This document shows, in pieces, positions 16,506-24,281 of a DNA stretch of 28,918 bases (positions within the stretch are counted from its first letter, which is position 1; each line of letters opens with the position of its first letter). Source of the stretch: Phocaeicola plebeius (GTDB lineage Bacteria; Bacteroidota; Bacteroidia; Bacteroidales; Bacteroidaceae); NCBI GenBank assembly GCA_004558305.1, contig SFDG01000051.1, positions 1 through 28,918 on the forward strand, in the 5' to 3' direction. A program made the position numbers and the translations under genes. The notes beneath the pieces are model-generated. The model was not told the origin of the DNA and made no database searches. It saw nothing but the letters and a program-made list of their open reading frames with translations.

Positions 16506-17060
16506 ATGGCAACTAAAATCAGATTGCAGAGAAACGGACGCAAGAGCTATGCGTTCTATTCTATCGTTATCGCAGACGTAAGAGCACCACGTGATGGTAA
16601 GTTTATCGAAAAGGTGGGTACCTATAACCCCAACACCCATCCTGCCACCGTAGATTTGAATTTTGAACGCGCATTGCACTGGGTGATGGTCGGCGCACAG
16701 CCTACCGACACCGTACGCAACATCCTGTCTCGTGAAGGTGTCTACATGAAGAAGCACTTGATGGGCGGTGTAGCCAAAGGCGCATTCGACGAAGCAACTG
16801 CAGAAGCTCGCTTCAACGCTTGGAAAGAAAACAAGCAGTCGGGTCTGGACGCTTTGAGAGCCAAGGAAGAAGAAGCCAAGAAGGCTGCTGCCAAGGCACG
16901 TCTGGAAGCTGAAAAGAAGGTCAACGAAGAAATCGCCAAGAAGGTAGCCGAGAAGAAGGCTGCTGAAGCTGCTGCCAAGGCAGAAGCAGAAGCCTCCGCT
17001 GCCGCTGCTGCCGCTGAAGCTGCTGCTCCGGCTGAAGAAGCTGCTCCTGCAGAAGCATAA
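16506..17060 (+). CDS. rpsP: 30S ribosomal protein S16 with long C-terminal tail
   Basis: The 184-aa protein opens with the S16 core (about 1-85: MATKIRLQRNGRKSYAFYSI, then YNPNTHPATVDLNFERALHW), which helps assemble the 30S body. From about residue 115 it is a low-complexity helix-prone tail of Ala, Glu and Lys ending PAEEAAPAEA, so it is roughly twice the length of the E. coli protein. Such tails are known in Bacteroidetes. No rimM, trmD or rplS follows, unlike the classic S16 operon. No clear -7 box lies in the short gap upstream, so the promoter may be inside the hydrolase gene. A strong terminator follows. Confidence 0.96.
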   Translation: MATKIRLQRNGRKSYAFYSIVIADVRAPRDGKFIEKVGTYNPNTHPATVDLNFERALHWVMVGAQPTDTVRNILSREGVYMKKHLMGGVAKGAFDEATAEARFNAWKENKQSGLDALRAKEEEAKKAAAKARLEAEKKVNEEIAKKVAEKKAAEAAAKAEAEASAAAAAAEAAAPAEEAAPAEA

Positions 17061-17096
17061 GCTGACGGCCTTTTCGGACACACAACGCATCTCAAA

Positions 17097-17140
17097 AGGA
17101 TGTATCAAAACAAAGAGTTTTGATACATCCTCTTGTTTTA
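17097..17140 (+). terminator. Intrinsic terminator after rpsP
   Basis: A perfect 15-bp stem (17097-17111 with 17117-17131; arms AGGATGTATCAAAAC and GTTTTGATACATCCT) has a 5-nt loop and is followed by CTTGTTTTA. It is a strong factor-independent terminator. Confidence 0.9.
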
Positions 17141-17326
17141 TGGCTTGACCAACCGGCATCATCGGTAACTCCGCAAGAATAGACAAGTACAGATAATCCA
17201 ATATAGATTAATAATCTTACTCCCATAAGATGATTCATCCTCAATCAGCAAGGTTAATAACCCTACCGCCCACAAAGCCTCCTCACCCTGACTGCCCAGC
17301 CCCTTCTTCCGCTTTCCTATTTGCCC

Positions 17327-17353
17327 TGTCATCCAGAGTAAAGCGAAGGATCT
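17327..17353. repeat. Degenerate TGTCATCC..GCGAAGGATCT repeat
   Basis: TGTCATCCAGAGTAAAGCGA followed by AGGATCT resembles the TGTCATCCTGAGCGAAGCGAAGGATCT words common between genes in many bacteria. Only this copy was seen, and the remaining 17140-17380 stretch shows no convincing gene. Confidence 0.35.
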
Positions 17354-17381
17354 GATTACTTCCACTTTTCCTTCCACTTCC

Positions 17382-17412
17382 TTGCTTTTGGCCACCTGAC
17401 ATATTATCTTTG
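17382..17412 (+). promoter_or_regulatory. Promoter of the HU-like gene
   Basis: TTG (17382-17384) and TATCTTTG (17405-17412) are spaced by 20 bp. The -7 box ends 39 bp before the start codon. Confidence 0.8.
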
Positions 17413-17451
17413 TGGCATGATACTAATTGATGACACTAAAGAGATAAGGAT

Positions 17452-17898
17452 ATGAAATATACACTCGTCATGCGTGGACATCCACGATATCCGGAACGCG
17501 GAAAAAAGGCATACGCCTGCGCACAATATGAGAAGACGCTGTCGATAGACGAACTGCTGGACTACATCACCCTCCACGGCTCCTCGTACAGGAAGGGCGA
17601 CTACAAGGCAGTCATCTCCACCCTCGCCGAAGCCATGGCGGAGAAGATGGCAGAGGGGTATAAGATCGACCTCGCAGAGATGGGCAAGTTCTACCCTACC
17701 CTCGAATGTGAGGGTGCAGCAACCCCGGCCGATTTCAACCCCGACAAACACATCAAGGCCGTACACGTGAACTGGGAACCCGGTAATGACTTCAAGCACC
17801 TGAAGCAAAAGACCACCTTCCGTGAAGACCTCACAAGGCGAATGCAGAAGGAGGCGTTGAAGGCTGACATGGAGAAGTGGAAGAAAAGCATTGGATGA
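17452..17898 (+). CDS. HU-like DNA-binding protein (HU-HIG type)
   Basis: This 148-aa basic protein resembles the HU-like (HU-HIG) proteins of Bacteroidales, which are more divergent than housekeeping HU. Visible marks are the opening beta strand MKYTLVMRGHPRYPERGKKA, a helical part with YKAVISTLAEAMAEKMAEGY, the strand KIDLAEMGKFYPTLECEG, and a Lys-rich helical tail ending DMEKWKKSIG. It should bind DNA with little sequence preference in the nucleoid. It has its own promoter and terminator. It lies directly before the fimbrial locus, but control of that locus is only a possibility. Confidence 0.78.
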   Translation: MKYTLVMRGHPRYPERGKKAYACAQYEKTLSIDELLDYITLHGSSYRKGDYKAVISTLAEAMAEKMAEGYKIDLAEMGKFYPTLECEGAATPADFNPDKHIKAVHVNWEPGNDFKHLKQKTTFREDLTRRMQKEALKADMEKWKKSIG

Positions 17899-18058
17899 CT
17901 GCTGTTCTTACGGTCCAAGAATGCCTGTCGAAGCATCGCATGAAAAGGGAACGGAAGATTCCACAAAAAGGCAGTCAGATGGCAAACCCGGAAGCGATAA
18001 GACATGAAAGATTTCCATCTCCCTATTCCTTCTAAAGAACAGCAATGACGAATCTGCA

Positions 18059-18095
18059 GAAGTATTCCTAAAGGAATGCTTCCCTTCTTTTTGAT
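18059..18095 (+). terminator. Intrinsic terminator after the HU-like gene
   Basis: A 10-bp stem GAAGTATTCC/GGAATGCTTC (18059-18068 with 18073-18082, one G-T pair) with loop TAAA is followed by CCTTCTTTTTG. It lies 160 bp after the HU-like stop and closes that unit before the fimbrial promoter. Confidence 0.75.
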
Positions 18096-18126
18096 GATAT
18101 TATCCTGATATTTATTTCGAAAAAAA

Positions 18127-18156
18127 TTGTCAATTCAAGAATTGTCCGTATATTTG
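18127..18156 (+). promoter_or_regulatory. Candidate fimbrial operon promoter
   Basis: TTG (18127-18129) and TATATTTG (18149-18156) are spaced 19 bp and match the Bacteroidales promoter form. Transcription would start near 18160, leaving an untranslated leader of about 355 nt that contains the inverted-repeat element at 18272-18401. A weaker box, TTCTTTTG, lies at 18461-18468 nearer the first gene. Confidence 0.6.
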
Positions 18157-18271
18157 CAAAATATGAGGAGATTCTCTGCATTCGAGCAGGACAAGAATCC
18201 CTCACGTTATTTTATTTGAAGAGCGTTTTTTAACGATATTGTTCTTGGATTTCGAAAATCGCCAATTTTCC

Positions 18272-18401
18272 ATCCGATCAAGCACAATAGATAACAAAAA
18301 CGCTCACCCCCATGTTATTGACTTGGGCTGTCTGCCTATTGGCAGACAGCTGAGGCTATATCTCTATGGGTGTGGGCTGTCATGTTATTATTTGATCGGA
18401 T
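18272..18401. repeat. 130-bp inverted-repeat element in the fimbrial leader
   Basis: ATCCGATCAA (18272-18281) and its exact complement TTGATCGGAT (18392-18401) bound 110 bp. The inside is also roughly symmetric: GATAAC (18290-18295) against GTTAT (18384-18388), CACCCCCAT (18304-18312) against ATGGGTGTG, and a perfect 10-bp central hairpin GCTGTCTGCC-TATT-GGCAGACAGC (18327-18350). CATGTTATT is repeated directly at 18311 and 18381. It could be a leader RNA structure, a regulator-binding dyad, a small palindromic mobile element or an invertible switch. No -7 box is clear inside, so an invertible promoter is only one option. Confidence 0.65.
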
Positions 18402-18517
18402 AAGGTGTTTGGCGATACCTCGAAATCCAGATAATAACATCGAAAACAGTTTCCACGCCCTTCTTTTGTGTAATAACCCTCCGTCCGGGAACTGCGGAAA
18501 AGATAGAGAACGCCATC

Positions 18518-19114
18518 ATGACAATAAGGAAACGATGTGTTTTGTTCGCATTAGGACTGGTGGGAACCACTTCCCTACCGGCACAACAGCTATACCTGAA
18601 GACCAACACGTTGGCTTGGGGGATGCTGGTCTCCAACGTTGCGGTAGAGCTAAAGACCCACCCACATTGGTCGTTCACCCTTCCCGTCTATTTTTCGGCA
18701 TGGGATTACTTTTCATCCACCGTCAAGTTCCGTACGTTCACACTCCAGCCTGAAGCACGGTATTGGTTTTCCGAGAAGGAAGGCTGGTTTGCAGGAGCTC
18801 ATGCAGGACTGGCCTATTATAATTTTGCCTGGGGCGGCAAATGGCGAGTCCAAGACTACGACTGCGATTCGCCTGCGCTGGGTGGCGGTCTGTCTGGAGG
18901 TTGCCGGTGGCCATTCGGCAAGCAGAAACGATGGCTGGTCGAGTGTTCGTTAGGGGTAAGTGTCTATCGCTTGCACTACAGCAAGTTCCATAATCGGCCC
19001 AACGGCTTATTGGCCCGTTCGGAGAAGAAGACTTTCTGGGGAATCGACCAAGCCGCAATTACATTAGCCTATATGTTCAACCTGCATAAACGGAAAGTCC
19101 ATGCTGCTCTATAA
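18518..19114 (+). CDS. DUF3575 outer-membrane protein of fimbrial locus
   Basis: This 198-aa protein has a signal peptide (about 1-23, ending SLPAQQ). It shows the DUF3575 pattern: KTNTLAWGMLVSNVAVELKT, a WDYFSS segment, LQPEARYWFSEKEGWFAGAH and a C-terminal strand QAAITLAYMFNL. These are small outer-membrane beta-barrel proteins that accompany fimbrillin-type genes in Bacteroidales; their exact task is unknown, with assembly or anchoring suspected. Its last 14 nt overlap the next gene, so the two are translated together. It is the first gene of the operon after the long structured leader. Confidence 0.85.
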   Translation: MTIRKRCVLFALGLVGTTSLPAQQLYLKTNTLAWGMLVSNVAVELKTHPHWSFTLPVYFSAWDYFSSTVKFRTFTLQPEARYWFSEKEGWFAGAHAGLAYYNFAWGGKWRVQDYDCDSPALGGGLSGGCRWPFGKQKRWLVECSLGVSVYRLHYSKFHNRPNGLLARSEKKTFWGIDQAAITLAYMFNLHKRKVHAAL

Positions 19115-20159
19115 AATAAGGTGTCATCTGTTGCTTCTCGTCCTCTGCGCGGCAGGATTGTCTTTCAGCGGATGCGTTGTCCATGAGCTGCCGGTTCCGC
19201 CGGAAGCGGTAGCCGTATGCTTGCGGCTGAACTACAAGACCGATTTCCCTGTCTGGGAACACCTGATAGACAGAACAGCGAGGCAGGGGACAGCGAATCC
19301 CCTTCAAAAAGGAACCATGCGGTATCTGGTGCGGGCTTATCCGAAAAGTCAGCAACCGGCGGCAACCGACCGCCCCCTGTACGAATATACATTCACACAC
19401 GACCTTCAGGAAGGGTACGACCGGCAGATGCAGCTCCAACTGCCTGCAGGTGACTACACCCTTCGGGTATGGTCGGACATGACAGCGTCGGAAGATGACA
19501 TTCCCTTCTACGATGCTACAGATTTTTCGAGTATTGCTCTGCAAGGCGTACACAGGGGGAATACGGATTACCGCGACGCCTTCCGGGGGGCTGCCGACCT
19601 CACAGTGGTTTCGGACATTGTCGAACGGACTCCCGATACACTGGAAGTGCTGATGGAACGTCCTTTGGCCAAATTTGAGTTCATTACCACGGATGTGGAT
19701 GCATTCATTGAAAAGGAACTCCGCCTCCGGCAAGCCCCATCGGACGGACAGACGGAACAGCCAAGCCGGTCGCAGGCAGACAGCCTCCGCCTGGAAGACT
19801 ACAAGGTGGAATTCCAATATAGCGGTTTCATGCCCGATACCTACAGCCTACTGACCGACAAGCCGATAGATTCGAAGGTCGGTGTCTGTTTCGACTCCTC
19901 TCTGAGACGGACAGGTACCGGTGAGGCCTCTTTGGGATTCGACTACGTATTCGTGAACGGCAAGGAATCGGCTATCACCGTCCAGATCGGTATCTACGAT
20001 CAGAAAGGGACGAGACTGACGCTTTCCGACCCCATCACCGTTCCTTTAAAACGGAGCTACCATACCATCATGAAGGGCATGTTCCTGATGTCGGAGACTT
20101 CCGGCGGGGTAGTGATTGACCCTGATTTTGACGGAGACTACAATCTGATTTATCCATAA
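19101..20159 (+). CDS. FimB/Mfa2-like fimbrial lipoprotein
   Basis: This 352-aa protein has a lipobox FSGC (C25) and a fold pattern of two beta-rich domains. The block MQLQLPAGDYTLRVWSDM (about 113-130) recalls the Mfa2/FimB anchor family. The C-terminal part has EASLGFDYVFVNGKES and ends VVIDPDFDGDYNLIYP. FimB/Mfa2 proteins anchor the fimbrial shaft to the outer membrane and limit its length. Assignment is by pattern and context; an uncharacterised domain family of the same loci (perhaps DUF6562) is the alternative. It starts inside the DUF3575 gene (14-nt overlap) and ends 13 bp before the next lipoprotein. Confidence 0.7.
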   Translation: MLLYKIRCHLLLLVLCAAGLSFSGCVVHELPVPPEAVAVCLRLNYKTDFPVWEHLIDRTARQGTANPLQKGTMRYLVRAYPKSQQPAATDRPLYEYTFTHDLQEGYDRQMQLQLPAGDYTLRVWSDMTASEDDIPFYDATDFSSIALQGVHRGNTDYRDAFRGAADLTVVSDIVERTPDTLEVLMERPLAKFEFITTDVDAFIEKELRLRQAPSDGQTEQPSRSQADSLRLEDYKVEFQYSGFMPDTYSLLTDKPIDSKVGVCFDSSLRRTGTGEASLGFDYVFVNGKESAITVQIGIYDQKGTRLTLSDPITVPLKRSYHTIMKGMFLMSETSGGVVIDPDFDGDYNLIYP

Positions 20160-20172
20160 AACGCATGTACGT

Positions 20173-20997
20173 ATGAAACAACAGGTAACAATTTGCCGGA
20201 TGCTGCTCCTCCTGATCATTGGGGTGGGATGTAATCGAGAAACGACAGTTGACGAAGAAACGGTTTCCGTCACCTTCTCCACCGTATGCGAGGGGAACCA
20301 CAGCGCCCGTGCATGGGGAGATGCTTCCTTGGTCAATACCCTGACGGTGGGTGTTTTCAACTCTCGTCTGGAGGAACTGTTCCGAAGCACGTTTCCTGTC
20401 CGTTCAGGAAGTGCAGAGGTGAATCTCCGTCTGGGTAAGGGACAAACCTATCATTTCGTGTTTTGGGCATATTGCTCCAGCGGTAGCCTCTACGACCTGT
20501 CTTCTCTCACCGACATCCGCATGGGCACCAGCCACCACATCCGGCAATGGTCAGACGCTGAGCAAGGAGACGCTTTCTATGCCGTAAAGAAGGATATGAC
20601 CGTCAACCACGCTATTACGCAACTGATTACCCTGACCCGTCCATTGGCCCAGGTGAATGTCGGTACTACAGGCAGTCAACTTCCTACTGTGCTGACGGTA
20701 GGAAATCTCCCCACCGTGTTCCATCCCCTGACGGGAACAGTGGACACAGCAGCCGATATTACCTGGCACTTCGAGGGATGCCCGTCCGAAACCTTCGTGG
20801 CCGACGGCACTTCCTATACACGTCTGGCACTCGCCTATCTACTGGCCCCGTTGGAAGAAACAACCGTGTCGTGCCAGGTGGAAACCAGCGACGGTGAACA
20901 AACCGAGGTGCAGTGCTTTCCCGTTGTACAGGTGCAGGCCAACCACCGTACGACCATCGCCGGTCCACTCACAAGAAAGACCGGCTCGACAGAATGA
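20173..20997 (+). CDS. Fimbrillin-like lipoprotein, small subunit
   Basis: This 274-aa protein has a lipobox IGVGC (C20). The order of motifs matches the N-terminal third of the next gene: LVNTLTVGVFNSRLEEL, then LGKGQTYHFVFWAYCSSG, DAFYAVKKDMTV, ITLTRPLAQVNVGT and, near the end, QANHRTTIAGPLT. This is the fimbrillin-type pattern of FimA/Mfa-like subunits in Bacteroidales, here about 265 aa and without extra domains. It could be a shaft or adaptor subunit; which one cannot be told from sequence. It is the third gene of the operon, 46 bp before the large adhesin. Confidence 0.7.
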   Translation: MKQQVTICRMLLLLIIGVGCNRETTVDEETVSVTFSTVCEGNHSARAWGDASLVNTLTVGVFNSRLEELFRSTFPVRSGSAEVNLRLGKGQTYHFVFWAYCSSGSLYDLSSLTDIRMGTSHHIRQWSDAEQGDAFYAVKKDMTVNHAITQLITLTRPLAQVNVGTTGSQLPTVLTVGNLPTVFHPLTGTVDTAADITWHFEGCPSETFVADGTSYTRLALAYLLAPLEETTVSCQVETSDGEQTEVQCFPVVQVQANHRTTIAGPLTRKTGSTE

Positions 20998-21043
20998 GAA
21001 CTTGTTAATAACCATAGTATTTATCTTTTAAAACTTTTCAGGT

Positions 21044-24000
21044 ATGAAAAAGCTATTTTTGTCCATCATGACCATGACCGCTACGCTGTTTATGGCCTCC
21101 TGTTCCGAGGATGACCTGTCCTCCGGTAACCAGCGTAATGAAGCCGAGGTATCCTTCTCGCTGTCCTTAGAAGGGCAATTGGGTACCAAGTCACGCTCTA
21201 TCAGTGACGGCAAAACCGTGAACCGCCTCACGTATGCCGTATTTAACGCAGACAATGGTACCCAGCTGCCCGTTTGGGGAAGCGACGGTTCTGGAAATGC
21301 AAACAACCATTCAGAGTCCGCTTCGGAATTTACTAGCGGAGGAACACACAATGTAGAAATCACATTGGCCAAAGGCCAGACCTATACCGTTGTGTTCTGG
21401 GCTGATTATAGTGAAGCCAGTTTCCCCTCGCCCTATACGGTCAGCAACGACATGAAGGTGAGCATTAACTATGCGAACATGCCCAACAATCTTGAAAAGG
21501 CCGATGCCTTCTTCGGTTCCTATACGTTTACCGTCATCGGCAATGATTCGCATACCGTTACCCTGACTCGTCCTTTTGCCCAGCTGAACGTGGCAGTCCG
21601 CGACATGGACTGGAATGCCGCCGTCGCCTCTGGTATCACCATCGGGAAGTCCAAGGTCACTGTAAACAGCGTAGGTACCTCTCTTAACCTCCGGACTGGA
21701 CAGGTCAGCGGGAATGAACAGGTAGAGTTTACCTTGGCCGACATTCCCAGCGACAGCGAGAAACTGCATCTAGTCAGCGGCATCCAGTTTGGGAGTGCAA
21801 CGGAAAACGATTTCCGCTATCTGTCTACTACCTATTTGCTGGTAAATGACGGGACATCCGCCGGTGACACTCGCACCACACTGACTTCCGCCCAGTTCGA
21901 ATTCCAGCCCGAGTCGGGGCATCCGATTACCTTGGACGGACTGAACAATATTCCCGTACAGCGCAACTGGCGTACGAACATCATTGGCCAGTTGCTGACG
22001 GGCAATGTGACCTTCACCGTACAGATTGACAAAAACTATATCGGTGACATCACCAATCCGGCAGTCGTCGCAGACATTGCCGCAGCGAACGAAGCATTTT
22101 CACAAGGACAGACCAGTGTGACCATTGAATCGATTACAGGAAGTAACGAACAAACCATCAGTCTTCCGAAGACCACCAGTGCAGCCAGCATCAGTCTGCC
22201 TGAAACTAACACTCCCGTAAAAGTAGTGTATGCATCTGAAGCAACTCAAACGGAACAGCCCAAAGTCCTGAACATTACGATTCCCGAATCAAGTGTGAGC
22301 CAGCTTATTGTCAATGTTCCGAACACGACCGTGTATGTGAATGGTATTATCACCACGTTCACAGCCAATACATCTCCCAATACATTGGTAGTCGGTGAAG
22401 GCGGAAACATTGCTACACTGAATATTGTAAAGGGCAATGTTGTCATCGAGAAGGGAGGTGCAGTTGCCAACATTGTCCGAGAGGCCAATGCTGATGCACA
22501 AACCTTTGTATTCTTAGCAAATGGTGTCAGTGTGCCCTCGACAACAGACAACAAAATCATCTTTGCCTCTTACGAGGCATACGGAGACTACAAGGTCTGC
22601 TATACGGCTACTGACGGCAAGTCCTATTATTTCCGCTCGGTGGCAGATGCATGTGCGTATGTTCATTCTGTAAACGACACGGCCACTGAAATCTCGCTGT
22701 CCTTGACGGACGACCTGAGTTGGAACACTGGAGTTGCCGGTAATGGTGCCGACATCATGACTCCTTCTCCGTTCACTTCAGTAAAGATTCAGGGAAATTA
22801 CCACACCTTCACGGCTGAGGGTGCAGGTGGCATCATGGGCGATGCAGGCGCCACCGTCAACTTCGAGAACGTGAATTTTGTTGACAAGACCCATTACGAT
22901 TATGAAAATGGGGAAACTGCATGGGAATTCACCTACCTGGAATTCCAGGGCAGTAGATATATATTCAAGAATTGTACATTCCAAAATACGGTCATGTTCA
23001 GTGGCAATGGCATTTCCGAAATCAACGGCTGTGTCTTCTATGGCAAAGCGACTTTGGAATCCAACCAGCCCAATGAATACGCTGCCTGGGTGACGACATC
23101 TGCAACCTTCAAAGGCTGTACTTTTGCTTCGTTGGTTAGAGGATTGAAGATTGCCAATAAGTACCATACTGGTAATTCAGGCGAGTACACTGTTGTGATT
23201 GACGGTTGTACCTTCACGGACATCAGCAAGAAGCCGGGGGTGGTGATAGACAACAAGAATTTCAATGATGATATAGCTGCATTTAGCAGCATCACCATAA
23301 AGAACAGCAAGTTCACGAACGTGCAGCCGGGTGACCAGTACAATTACATCTACGAGACCGACAATACACATCCCACTCTGGAGAATAATACCATTGTGCT
23401 GACTACCGCAGCAGGGTTGAAATCATTACAGGAAGGAACGACCGCTAAGCCTGAAGCCAATGCCTACTCCGGCTATCTTTTCGAACTGGGAGCAAACATC
23501 GACCTGTCGGAAGTAGAAGGTGATTGGGAACCGATTGGCCAGACAGGTGCAGGACAGTTCGCGGGAACATTCGACGGCAAGAACTTCACCATCCATAACC
23601 TGAAGGTAAACAACACTGATGAATCGGCGCATTGCTCCAGTGGTCTTTTCGGTTGGTTACAAGGAAAAGTACTGAACGTCAATGTAGAGAGAGCAGAAGT
23701 AAAAGGGCATCACTATGTAGGTACCATTGCCGGGTATATAGAAAATGGTTCCATTGAGAACTGTAAGGTCAACAATGCCAAACTATCCTGTACATCGGTG
23801 AATGATGATGCCGATGGCGACAAGTGCGGCGGTATCCTAGGCTACTTGAATCAAAGTGCATCTAATTTTATCAAGAACTGCACCGTTACCAACTCGGCAA
23901 TTGATGCCGGACGAGATGCCGGCCAGGTAGTGGGTACCTCTAAACCATCATCTGTTACAGGTTGTTCCGCTACAAATGTAACCGTCACAGCCAATGGTAC

Positions 24001-24049
24001 TGGTACAGGAGCGAACATCCGCAATGAAGTAATCGGTCGTGAACTGTAA
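21044..24049 (+). CDS. Large fimbrial adhesin: fimbrillin N-terminus, beta-helix, GLUG repeats
   Basis: This 1001-aa lipoprotein has lipobox MASC (C20). Residues about 30-325 have the fimbrillin pattern shared with the preceding gene (VNRLTYAVFNADNG, LAKGQTYTVVFWADYS, VTLTRPFAQLNVAV, VQRNWRTNIIGQLLTG). Thr/Ser-rich beta repeats follow (about 345-500), then a right-handed beta-helix-like section with repeated FKNCTF/FKGCTF/IDGCTF turns (about 585-790). Next are GLUG-type motifs (FAGTFDGKNFTIHNLKV at about 835, LFGWLQGKVLNVNVE, VGTIAGYIENGSIENCKV) to the end. R51 in GTKSRSISDG sits where type V fimbrillins are cut. It probably acts as tip adhesin on host glycan or protein. The gene is visibly more A/T-rich than its neighbours. 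Confidence 0.82.
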   Translation: MKKLFLSIMTMTATLFMASCSEDDLSSGNQRNEAEVSFSLSLEGQLGTKSRSISDGKTVNRLTYAVFNADNGTQLPVWGSDGSGNANNHSESASEFTSGGTHNVEITLAKGQTYTVVFWADYSEASFPSPYTVSNDMKVSINYANMPNNLEKADAFFGSYTFTVIGNDSHTVTLTRPFAQLNVAVRDMDWNAAVASGITIGKSKVTVNSVGTSLNLRTGQVSGNEQVEFTLADIPSDSEKLHLVSGIQFGSATENDFRYLSTTYLLVNDGTSAGDTRTTLTSAQFEFQPESGHPITLDGLNNIPVQRNWRTNIIGQLLTGNVTFTVQIDKNYIGDITNPAVVADIAAANEAFSQGQTSVTIESITGSNEQTISLPKTTSAASISLPETNTPVKVVYASEATQTEQPKVLNITIPESSVSQLIVNVPNTTVYVNGIITTFTANTSPNTLVVGEGGNIATLNIVKGNVVIEKGGAVANIVREANADAQTFVFLANGVSVPSTTDNKIIFASYEAYGDYKVCYTATDGKSYYFRSVADACAYVHSVNDTATEISLSLTDDLSWNTGVAGNGADIMTPSPFTSVKIQGNYHTFTAEGAGGIMGDAGATVNFENVNFVDKTHYDYENGETAWEFTYLEFQGSRYIFKNCTFQNTVMFSGNGISEINGCVFYGKATLESNQPNEYAAWVTTSATFKGCTFASLVRGLKIANKYHTGNSGEYTVVIDGCTFTDISKKPGVVIDNKNFNDDIAAFSSITIKNSKFTNVQPGDQYNYIYETDNTHPTLENNTIVLTTAAGLKSLQEGTTAKPEANAYSGYLFELGANIDLSEVEGDWEPIGQTGAGQFAGTFDGKNFTIHNLKVNNTDESAHCSSGLFGWLQGKVLNVNVERAEVKGHHYVGTIAGYIENGSIENCKVNNAKLSCTSVNDDADGDKCGGILGYLNQSASNFIKNCTVTNSAIDAGRDAGQVVGTSKPSSVTGCSATNVTVTANGTGTGANIRNEVIGREL

Positions 24050-24092
24050 TTCGCTACCCCAACTGCAAGACAGCAGTTGCTCCTGATAGACA

Positions 24093-24138
24093 AAGCCACT
24101 TCCTTTCAGCTGATACCTGAGGGAAGTGGCTTCTTCGT
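24093..24138 (+). terminator. Hairpin terminator after the fimbrial operon
   Basis: An 11-bp stem AAGCCACTTCC (24093-24103) with GGAAGTGGCTT (24122-24132) has an 18-nt loop and is followed by CTTCGTCT. A smaller hairpin, AACTGC/GCAGTT, precedes it at 24061-24078. The U-tract is weak. Confidence 0.6.
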
Positions 24139-24158
24139 CTACACGCAAACAGCTCTCA

Positions 24159-24210
24159 CCCCTGATTTACGACAAAATCAGCATCGTTTTGCCCCTGATT
24201 TGCGACAAAA
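24159..24210. repeat. 19-bp near-identical direct repeat
   Basis: CCCCTGATTTACGACAAAA (24159-24177) recurs with one change at 24192-24210, 33 bp apart, in the gene-free stretch between the fimbrial operon and the 3' end of recD2. Function unknown. Confidence 0.65.
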
Positions 24211-24281
24211 ACGGAGAAACATATTTGAACGACAACGAGTTAACTGAACATCTGTAGAAAAAGAAAAATTCAAACAACAGG

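Noticed and set aside
18272..18401. Firm call as an invertible promoter
   Set aside because: The arms are only 10 bp, no TAnnTTTG box is clear inside in either orientation and no recombinase gene is in the window. It is kept as a finding without that label.
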